Origin: Cunninghamia lanceolata
Taxonomy: Eukaryota > Streptophyta > Pinopsida > Cupressales > Cupressaceae
DNA length: 64,000 bases
Assembly: GCA_027924645.1 (NCBI GenBank)
Contig: BSBN01000039.1
Location: forward strand, 20,124,001-20,188,000
Reading direction: 5' to 3'
Under the pieces are notes generated by a model. The model searched no databases. It saw only the letters and a program-made list of their open reading frames with translations, and was not told where the DNA came from. The position numbers were made by a program, and so were the translations under genes. Shown here piece by piece: positions 55,795-64,000 of this stretch. Positions within the stretch are counted from its first letter, which is position 1, and each line of letters opens with the position of its first letter.

Positions 55795-57768
55795 TCAATT
55801 AAGCAAAGAAGATCCTAAGCCCCCTCCCTTCTTCACCATGTCCTTTGCAGCTTTCTCTATATCTTCCAAATGTGATTTCAACAAATCCATCTTTACTTTA
55901 TCCATCATGCCAAATGCATGGGTATATCTGATGGCCTCTATCCATTTGCCATTTTTGGAAAGCTTGTCCACAAAATCTGGCAATTTGGGAGACAATCCAA
56001 GAAACAATGCCAATGTAGGACTTTCACTTAGGCATACAATCTGCAACATCTCATAAATACCATTATCACAAACACCACCATGTAGGCTACATTGCTCGTC
56101 ACAACTAGCAGTGGAGCAGTCAATTCCAATATAGCTAGGTTCACAATCACAAGTGCTAGCTGAAGTGCACATACCACAAATACTACAACCTATAGGACAA
56201 GTTTGTCTGGCACAGTCATCCCAATCAAATCCAAGAAAACAGTCACACTTCCCGTCAATACAATCCCCATTAAAATTGTAGGAATTGGGACATTGACCAT
56301 GCAAATCTAAAGATATGTCCCAACAAAGCTCATGGTAAAGAGGGTAAATCAACTCCCCATCGAAGCCAAGAAACTGGATTGGTCCACCATTTTCACGACA
56401 AGCTCTCCATTCTCCATCTACAACAATCTCTTTCAATGCAGGAATTACCTCAGGAGAGATTAAATCTAAGATGACATTGACATTCTCACGATCGCCACTA
56501 CCATTTCCATTTCCAAGAGAGCTGATGGATGCATTGTCCGCCAAGTCCTCCTCATGGGTAGAAGAAGAGCAAAATGAAACCATAGACATAGGACCCTGAT
56601 TTCTCTTGTACAACCACTCAGCCTCAAAAACTCCACTCTCCTGATCCAAAATATTCTGAAACTCCTGCTCTAGCCTTGACATAGCAATGCATAGAACATT
56701 CTGAGCATGACCTAGTAGATCATATTCACCATTATCATTATTACTCACATTTTTAGGAAGCGATTGCATGGCGAGGCTCTTCGTCAAGCGATGAATTTCA
56801 TCAACAATGTGCAGATAAGAAGCTGCTTCATTTAGCAAACCTCTGCCCTGCTGCTTTCTTCCTTTGCGTGGCTGATTAACTTGCTCCATCAAAGCCCGTG
56901 GAGGGTTACTATCCTGTTTTGTTTCCTTCTCACCCGTAGACTTTTTCTCAACAGTCTCATCACCACCGCGCTTTCGCTTTCTTCCTTGAGCCATTAAAAT
57001 CCCTTTCACCTCCTCCAACTCCAATATATCTTCATTTTCTTCTTTGGCCTCCACCATGGCAACATCTTCACCAACCTACACATCTTTTTCCTCATGAATG
57101 TTGAGACCCAGCTTCAACATCCTATGAATGCTAGAAGCAAAGGTATTTAGATCATCGAGGTGGAAGGCAGAAGTGAGAGAAACTATTTCATAGATGAGCA
57201 ATACCAGGTCCTTTATAGACTTACCACTCTTATCTGCCTCTTCCCTCTTCCGTAACTCCACCATGATGGTTTTCCTATGTTGTACATCACCTGTGCATTC
57301 AAGAATTGCTCTAAGCTCAATTTTGAGATCTTCTAAAAACTCTTCTAGTGCAGATTCAATTCCAAATCTAGCATCCTTCTCCTCTTTAGCCGAATCCTCC
57401 TTATTTTTGTAGCCATCCCACCAATGTACACAGTATTTCATTTTAGATTTCACATTAACATCCATTGTTGTTGTATCCTCTGTTTCCTTTAGTCTCTATA
57501 GGCTCTCTGATTCATCTAGCATGTCAAAATCCTCGCCTCCCAAATCCTGCAGAGGCCTTTCCCACACATACCTCGCCTGGGCAATGCTCAGGGAATCAGG
57601 ATCAACATCACTCATAAGAACTTCAGTGGTAGGATTAGCAGCCAAATAGACAAGAGGTTCATCTACTTCCATTGGCACAATTTCATCTAGCTCAATGTCA
57701 CTGTCCACAATTGTCACTACAGCTCCCAGTTCATCAAAACTCTCTCCAAAGCCACATGACCAAGACAT
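55795..57768 (-). pseudogene. Chimeric frame: HSP90 + EXO70 + leishmanolysin-like + FRIGIDA-like pieces
   Basis: One frame of 658 codons (57768 to 55795) with two in-frame TAG codons (near 57496 and 57076). Order of pieces: an unrecognised acidic start (57768-57496); an HSP90 C-terminal part (IMVELRKREEADKS, SIKDLVLLIYEIVSLTS, SSIHRMLKLGLNI, ending LELEEV; about 57265-57005); a basic linker (MAQGRKRKRGGD); an EXO70 part (LLNEAASYLHIVDEIHRL, IAMSRLEQEFQNIL, VIDLISPEV-type; about 56841-56428); a plant leishmanolysin-like Cys-rich EGF region (GQCPNSYNFNGDCIDGKC, CSLHGGVCDNG; 56427-56056); and a FRIGIDA-domain part (LFLGLSPKLPDFVDKLSKNG, AIRYTHAFGMMDK; 56055-55843). No introns are seen, so capture from mRNA is likely. 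Family calls come from remembered motifs. Confidence 0.8.
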
Positions 57769-57852
57769 GAGAGCTCAAGCCCAATCATCCAAAGCTGCTA
57801 CATCCATTTTCCTAGAAATTCTTCATGATTTCTAAAACAACTTTTTCACCAT

Positions 57853-57865
57853 TGCTCTAATACCA
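57853..57865 (-). other. Primer-binding site of the gene-carrying retroelement
   Basis: The minus strand reads TGGTATTAGAGCA, an initiator methionine tRNA complement with one change from TGGTATCAGAGC, two bases from the LTR. Confidence 0.8.
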
Positions 57866-57867
57866 AT

Positions 57868-58243
57868 TGTTGAAATGAAATAACAATAGAAAAATGAAAG
57901 AGAAAATTGTAGTGAATAAAATAAATAAATAATCACACACAAAAAGAGAACACAGAGAAGTTTTACAGTGGTTCATCTTTTCAGGCTACATCCACAAATA
58001 AGCAGAGGATTTCTCTTTTCTATTAAATCCACAATGCAACACTACTTCAACATCATAGCTATATATATACACCTACAACAATTACACTTCACTCCCTTAA
58101 TATCTAATAATAGCCAACATGCAACATGCACACTACCAGATGTAGCAGCAAGAATCTGCCTCAAAAGGAAAGTAACCGTAGAGTTGACAGAGTAACTGAA
58201 GAGTGGAAGAGTGGTTGTAATGGTTGGGCTTCACCACCCAACA
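57868..58243 (-). repeat. 5' LTR of the gene-carrying retroelement
   Basis: 376 bp; AATAT follows at 58244-58248. Confidence 0.95.
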
Positions 58244-58248
58244 AATAT

Positions 58249-60334
58249 GGCAATTCTTTATGACATTCTTTGAATTGTGACGCAGAGAGAAGAAGGAAAA
58301 TTTCAAGGTAGGGAATAAACTGATAGATGCAAGTTACATTTAGCAATGCCCAATAGATGATGAGATTTATAGAGAAAGTTACCATTATTAGACACATGGA
58401 GGACCATTAATTATGCATGGTAGGCAACAAGAGAGGAGATATTGGAGATTGCAATCATAAATGGGAATTTACTCCCAAATCAAACGCAGGATACAGATGA
58501 TGTTGCTCAATAAAAATGACATGACAAGTTGAAGTGCCTTATATCTCACATAGATGGTGGCACTTAATATGAAGTGCCACTATGCAATGGACATAATATA
58601 TAGGTAGGTGGTAACAACCAAATATCTTGCCACGGAGGCTTTGTGATTTATCTCATGGCTTTGCTAAGTTGGCGGGATGTGACAACAAGAGCATACAATT
58701 TGTGATAGTCAACTTTTCTAACATATATATTACACAAATTATCCCACATATTTTAGGAAGAAAGTTTTGCTGAGAATTCACCCCACCTACTAGAACCCTA
58801 GAACATTATTGGAAGAGTCACACAATCATTAATTGAGATCAAACAACTTATTCTTAGAAGATAACATTAGGGTTTTACTAAAACTATACTCATACTACAT
58901 AGAAGAACCACACAATCTCCTTAGGAAAGCCATACAATCGATCATTGTTGCAATAGTTTTTCCCCTTGAAGCACACCATCAAAATTCAACTTAAAGAGGG
59001 GGGTGGGGGGGGGGTTGGGGGTGGTACAATGAATTTTTGTTCTATCTATTTTGTTTGTGTCTAGGTTTGCTGATCCACTCATTTTTGGGGAATGAATTGA
59101 AGGCCAATGTTTTAAGACCATTTTGTCTTAGTTTGTGAATTGACCTTCATGTGAAGATTTCTTCTTAACCACAGCCATAACTATTTTGGATATTAGTAAT
59201 TCCATTTGGGATATGACTTGATCAAAAGGGAGGAAAGACTTTCTAAATATCTTGTGATTCTATTCTAACTAGATGCACCAAATGAGATAGGAATACAAAA
59301 TTCTTCCACATTTCTATGAAAATGAGAAGATCTTTAAATACCATTTCAAGTATTAAGATGAACAATGATACCCATTTGACTCACATTGATGATATTAGGA
59401 GGGAGGCAATGAATTTCTTTAGAAATCCCTAGCCTAATCATCGAAACAATCATGCAGTTTAGTAATTGTGGGCCAAATTGATAAGAGTAGGTAACAGTTC
59501 CATAGTTTTAGCTTTCGATGACCAAGGAGGTTGTTCCAAGAGATATTTTACAAGACAATTAAAGAGATGAAAAACATATAAGGTCCTATACTAGTCACAC
59601 CCTTTCTATAAGAACATATAAGAGATTTGTCACGATATTCTCCTTATACCAGAGCTTGTTGTTCTTACAACCTAAAGACTTCTTTACAAAGTATATGTGT
59701 TATTAGGTTATATATACAACTAAATATGCCAATAAGACTTATATCTCCAAATGCAAAGGTTAAAAATATAGAAATCCATAACTCTCTAAATATGACTAAA
59801 AATGAAAGCTCTCATGAGATATGACATTTAGGTAAATAATACTAGATTATTCAAACTCGTATGACCTTATTTAAACTAAATTTCAAAGATTATCTATTAA
59901 AAGACTAGTGCCTTAATCCATTAGTGATAGAGTCAAGAACTACCAACAAGTGTAGTGCAAACAAATATGTAAATATGAACCTATTAGCAAGATGTGAATC
60001 AATATAAAATAGAGAACTAGAAATACATTTCAAAATCTTATTAATATACCTACAATTTCATGAACTACTAAAAACCTCATATGACTGAACAAAGGCATCC
60101 CATATGCTATTATAAAAAAATTCGAAAGTTTTACAAATGTTGACACTAAACTAATCAAAATAAAAGAGTTTAGAGTAGCAAATATAGTACCAAAAGTATT
60201 TTCCTAAATTCCCTAAAACTCTTAACCAGCTACATAGACATTCAAATCATAGAGAGGATTTTCTATATGCAAGCACCTTCTCCATATTTTATAGACATAA
60301 AAGATAAAGAAACCAAACCCGTAAAAGCAAATGT
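58249..60334. other. Intergenic, no gene seen; G-run at 58996-59023
   Basis: AT-rich sequence without recognisable coding regions. A strongly G-rich run (GAGGGGGGTGGGG-type) at 58996-59023 could form a G-quadruplex. Confidence 0.6.
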
Positions 60335-60455
60335 ATGGAATAAGGGAAATGCTAATCAAGAATAATTATAAAAGCAAGATGCCATGATCTGTCAAGACTA
60401 GAAAATACTGGTGATATTGACTGCGATTCTTACGCTTATTTTTTTGGTTGATATG
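60335..60455 (+). pseudogene. DUF247 C-terminal remnant B
   Basis: ATGGAATAAGGGAAATGCTA, ATCAAGAATAATTATAAAAG and TGTCAAGACTAGAAAATACT match the 3' part of the DUF247 genes, with stops. It is followed 0.5 kb later by a kinase fragment, the same order as copy 2 and 35530-35800. Confidence 0.65.
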
Positions 60456-60985
60456 GTTGATAAGTTAATATTATGTGAATCTTTTTAAGTAACGCCTAAA
60501 TGTTATTAGTTTTTTTTAATTTTAATTGTTTAAAAGTTTGGTCGTAAAAAATAGTTTCTTACCTTTTCTAAAGCTATTATAAATAATTTTCATAGTTCTT
60601 AATCAAATCCATTATTTGGTCGATAGGTCATTACTAACTAAACTTTATTTAAACCTAAATTTTAATAGTTCTAAATTTTAATCGTCAAAAATAATCTCTT
60701 ACCCTTTTTTAAAGCTATTATAAACAATTTTTCATAGTTCTTAATCAGATCCGTTATTTGGCCGATAGACCAAATGTTATAAAGAATTCACAAATCGTCT
60801 TAGCTGTAGACATGTAAGCATTATAAAGAATCTGTTGATCGTCTTAGATGTAAACATTTAAGCGTTATAAAGAATTTGTAGATCATCTTAGCTTTAACAT
60901 ACTAAACATTTAAATGCTGTAAGGAATTCGCAGATTGTCTTAGTTTTAAAAACGCAACTCGATATTACAATATTTGCACAGTTTT
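60456..60985. other. AT-rich, with repeated AAAGAATTCACAGATCGTCTTAGC-type words
   Basis: The phrase TATAAAGAAT then GATCGTCTTAG recurs about four times (60778-60950); a single version exists at about 35455 beside the other kinase fragment. Confidence 0.5.
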
Positions 60986-60989
60986 AAGC

Positions 60990-61265
60990 AGATCAAATCA
61001 TACATCATGATCTTGAGTGACGGCTTGGCTCGTCCCCTGCTGCAAGGTTTATACTAAGAATCGGAGCCAAAAGGCACATATTCCTACATGGATCCAAATT
61101 TCTCAAAAGCCGTGAATATTCTACCAAATCTGATGTTAACAGAATGGGAGTTGTCATTCTTACATTTCTCATCCTTTATGGTGTCAGGTCTTGCACTCAA
61201 TAAGAATGGGAGTTGTCATTCTTACACTTCTCATCCTTTATGGTGTAAGGGTCTTGCACTGAATA
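60990..61265 (+). pseudogene. Protein-kinase fragment, second copy
   Basis: Homologous to 35530-35800 (SDGLAR, a damaged activation loop, YMDPNF, then MGVVILT in another frame). Its tail contains a tandem duplication of about 60 bp (TGGGAGTTGTCATTCTTACA and TGCACT-AATAAGA, at 61145 and 61206). Confidence 0.7.
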
Positions 61266-62095
61266 AGATTTGATTTCTGATGAGCTCATTCAAAACCATT
61301 CAACTTCACTAGTAGACCAAGGGCCCATTGAAAGAAGGTCAATTTTGCACCTAGAAGGTTGATTTTATGCACTAATATTGATTATGTATTACACAATTGA
61401 TCTAGATCAATTCTATGTTACGATTTCAACCCAATTGGAAGAAATGTTTAGTTTGTTACTTTTTAAACATCACAAAGCCAAATTTGATATTATAGCATCA
61501 TTTTCGATTACATAACATCAATTTGCAATTCAATGGATCATCACATTACACCTAGAACTAAATAACCCTAATTTATCTTAATCATTTTGAAAAGTACATA
61601 CTTGTCTAGATTTACAATTTATTATTCCAACTCTCAAATTTAAGTTAAATAGTTTTATTTTCCTTTTCAATCAGATACCATGAGAAGCTTTGGTAAAAGA
61701 AAAGATGGGATACAAAAGATAGTATAGGTAATTAAACTTGGTGTGGCATAAGGTTTTATAAAAAAAAATTGCATTTAATCATGGTTATGTGATTGTGTTC
61801 TTTTCTTGACAGTTAGTCTTCGAATGCCATTCTTTATCATATTTAAAACAAATCTAATCCAAAGGAATATTACAAATTAATACACTTTAAACAATCCTCT
61901 CAAATCAAATAGTTCTTTTATCATTATACAAACTTATATGGATTGCTATTAACCGAATTAAATACTTTTTAAATCACCTTTATTCTCTTGTTGTTAAATT
62001 TGCTGCAGACAGCAAGTAAAGCCCAGCTAGCAATGATGTGAAGGATCTGATTGCAGTGCTGTTAGAATCTTATCCAGAGAGAAAGTAAATTACCA
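61266..62095. other. Upstream region of DUF247 copy 4
   Basis: Homologous to 43560-44178 upstream of copy 3. No gene. Confidence 0.65.
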
Positions 62096-62097
62096 GA

Positions 62098-62150
62098 GTG
62101 GCACTTCCTTGGGTTGCACGAAAAGCATACACCCTCTTATCATTTAACTT
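62098..62150 (+). promoter_or_regulatory. Conserved core promoter block, DUF247 copy 4
   Basis: GTGGCACTTCCTTGGGTTGC, ACGAAAAGCATACACCCTC and CTTATCATTTAAC (weaker TATA), 124 to 75 bp before the ATG. Confidence 0.6.
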
Positions 62151-62221
62151 GTATACTAACTTTAATCTTATTAAAGATTGAACTTGTTGTCTCCAGCCAT
62201 TTCTTGATTTGGTTGCTCTTG

Positions 62222-63654
62222 ATGGCAGCAGCTGCAAGTGAACAGCAACAACTAATTTCTGAAGAATGGACTGTGGAGATCAAAAAAATTCTGAAGAGCG
62301 AGCCAGGTGGTACGATTGGTATAGCGAGTATGCGGGTGCCCAAGGCTCTGATTAATGCGAAGCCAGAGGCATACATTCCTCAAATGGTGCCTCTGGGACC
62401 GTACCACCACCGCTCTCTGCAAGAGGAAGCCATGAGTCCGTACCACCAACGCCTCAACCATCTTTCCCAGATGGATTTTTACAAGCTCAAGTCTACAAGA
62501 GATTCAGCGCAAAAGAAGCCCATCCAAGAATTCTTCACACAAGTAGAAGGGATGATACCCAAGTTTGGGGAGTTCTACGACTGGAAGATCAACGACAACG
62601 ACAAGGAAAACTTTGGGTGGATGATGATGGTGGACGCCTTCTTCCTCTATAAGTTTCTCGAAAATGGGCTCCATGTTCTTAAACGGGAGGGAGTCAAAGA
62701 CACAGAAGGTATAGTGAAATTTTTACGCCTACACTTACAAGTATCAGATGTGATATTGTGAAGCTGGAAAATCAGATCCCTCTTTTCCTTCTCACAGAAA
62801 TAGACAAGGAGAAACTTAAACTTTGTCTCAAGTCAAATATTCCTCATCTCTCTTGCTTTCAAGTATCTCATGAGGTGAAGATTACATACGAAGAAGAACA
62901 TCATCTACTAGGTTGCATGCACAAATATGTGACCTTTTTGCAGATTCATAATCAAGATGAAGATGAAGATGAGCACTGGAATCCCACCTACTGCGAGCTC
63001 TTCATGACAGCTATTGACGACATAGTTGCGGCCGTCTTTGCTCTCTGCTTTCCTCACCCAGCCAAACAAGGCCGTGACGATTTCCTGGAGAAATACAACG
63101 CAAGAGAGTTAGTCAAGCCTGGAATTAAGTTCAAATCTGGGTCGGATAAAATCAGATTCGACAAGCATTCAGACACTCTTTTTCTTCCCAAGATTGTAAT
63201 ATCAGACAGCTACACAGAAGTAGTGATGAGAAATTTGCTTGCGCTGGAGTTCAACGACGCTAATCGGCCCAAACATGTGACACAGTACGTGGAACTCATG
63301 GACTGCCTGATCGACACACCAGAAGACGTTACCCTGCTGAGAAAATGCCACGTCATTGACCGCCACAGCATGATGATAACGGATGAGTACGTTGCCAACA
63401 TGTGGGACGGCATGGCCAAGCCTTTGTTTTTTCCAGGGTTTCTGGAGAATGCGGAAGGCCTGAAAGCTGGAATCACAGAAACCCTAATCAAGAATTATTA
63501 CAAAAGCAAGATAAGAAATTGGTGGGCCGAGTTCCATGGGGAGCATCTCTCAAGACCGTGGAAGGCCCTGGCGTTGCTGACTGCAATTCTTGTTGTTGGG
63601 CTCACCGCAATACAGACCTACTGTTCTCTTGCTGATTGCCAAAAGAAATCCTAG
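62222..63654 (+). pseudogene. DUF247 (UPF0481) copy 4, one frameshift
   Basis: Begins MAAAASEQQQLISEEWTVE at 62222 and is open to 62761; a 1-bp deletion near 62690 (GAGGGAGTC where copy 3 has GAGGCAAGTC) shifts the frame. The correct frame then continues to 63654 with all later blocks: KLENQIPLFLL, HLLGCMHKYV, QYVELMDCLIDTPEDVTLL, and the membrane helix LALLTAILVVGLTAIQTYC. Apart from this single base the gene is complete and very like copy 3, so it is a very young pseudogene or a sequencing error. If translated, the product would stop after about 180 residues. Confidence 0.9.
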
Positions 63655-64000
63655 CGATGAAGCAAACAGTAATATGGGATACCAATGGCCTCAAGTACTT
63701 TCTATAATAGATTTTGATATAATTGTCGAGGTTGGGGTCCAAAATATTGAATATTAAATAAATTAGTTTTTAAACTCGTCTTTAACTCATGGAAAATATT
63801 GGAATGGGCATTTTGCACATAAAATTGAATTAGTTAAAAATGGGACATTACATATTCATTTTTTGGTAATATAGCATTTTCATTGCTTCTCTCTTGTGTG
63901 GAAGGTTGTTTTGGTTGCAAGTGATTTTTGGATCTTATGGAGTTCACTATCACTGCTTACATTATGTATGATATATAATATAATATATATTTTCTAGTTA
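63655..64000. other. 3' flank of DUF247 copy 4
   Basis: The first 70 bp match the 3' flank of copy 3; beyond that it is AT-rich with no gene to the edge. Confidence 0.6.

Larger units (their letters stand above)
55120..58243 (-). mobile_element. Non-autonomous LTR retroelement carrying pieces of several host genes
   Basis: 3,124 bp with two 376-bp LTRs (55120-55495 and 57868-58243), both TGTTGAAATG to ACCCAACA, flanked by the target duplication AATAT (55115-55119 and 58244-58248). A primer-binding site (TGGTATTAGAGCA, minus strand, about 57853-57865) and a polypurine tract (AAGTGGGAGAT beside 55495) are present. Gag, RT, integrase and protease are absent. The body instead encodes a chimera of host-gene pieces. 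Size and plan recall maize Bs1, which also carries several host-gene fragments. It must have moved with enzymes from another element. Confidence 0.92.

Noticed and set aside
58996..59023. G-rich run as a regulatory G-quadruplex
   Set aside because: Isolated in an intergenic stretch with no gene beside it; structure possible but no role supported.
1..64000. CRISPR arrays, bacterial operons, rRNA or tRNA genes
   Set aside because: The sequence is plant nuclear in character. No regularly spaced identical repeats with unique spacers were seen; tRNA-like strings found are primer-binding sites of LTR elements, not tRNA genes.

Overview
The window looks like nuclear DNA of a seed plant, most likely a conifer. 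It is AT-rich and mostly transposable elements, it has plant-type PPR arrays with near-identical triplets, and its few intact genes belong to the plant-only DUF247 (UPF0481) family. The species cannot be fixed from sequence alone.

Layout. 1-1934 is a decayed PPR gene. 2253-2433 is a CACTA-like terminus. 2434-3468 and 24264-24965 (plus an LTR to about 25615) are the two halves of one minus-strand Ty1-copia element, split by a 20,795-bp insertion at 3469-24263. That insertion has 30-bp terminal inverted repeats and an AAGA target duplication; taking it out with one AAGA makes the copia reading frame continuous. It carries a broken DDE-type transposase gene (20339-17309, minus), a broken multi-exon accessory gene with a duplicated exon (8223-10257, plus), an 18-bp palindrome repeated near both ends and upstream of both genes, PPR and LRR gene scraps, a purine-rich tract, a degenerate telomere-like array and an inverted 359-bp satellite.

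27007-63654 is a DUF247 cluster. It holds copy 1 (27007-28458, truncated by an LTR), copy 2 (33586-35052, intact), copy 3 (44317-45741, intact), copy 4 (62222-63654, one frameshift) and two remnants (near 47470 and 60335). Promoter sequence and a small protein-kinase fragment were duplicated along with the genes.

Retroelements fill the cluster: a candidate long-LTR element from 29133, a complete Ty1-copia element (36656-42707, target duplication AAAAG), a palindromic nest of short non-coding LTR elements (49029-54134) flanked by a 211-bp direct repeat, and a 3,124-bp LTR element (55120-58243, target duplication AATAT). The last has no gag or pol. Its body is one frame, with two in-frame TAG codons, that joins pieces resembling HSP90, EXO70, a leishmanolysin-like protein and a FRIGIDA-like protein. 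This resembles maize Bs1 in design.

Only DUF247 copies 2 and 3, and possibly the shortened copy 1, look able to make a normal-type protein. The two most unusual objects are the 20.8-kb transposon and the chimeric gene-capturing retroelement.
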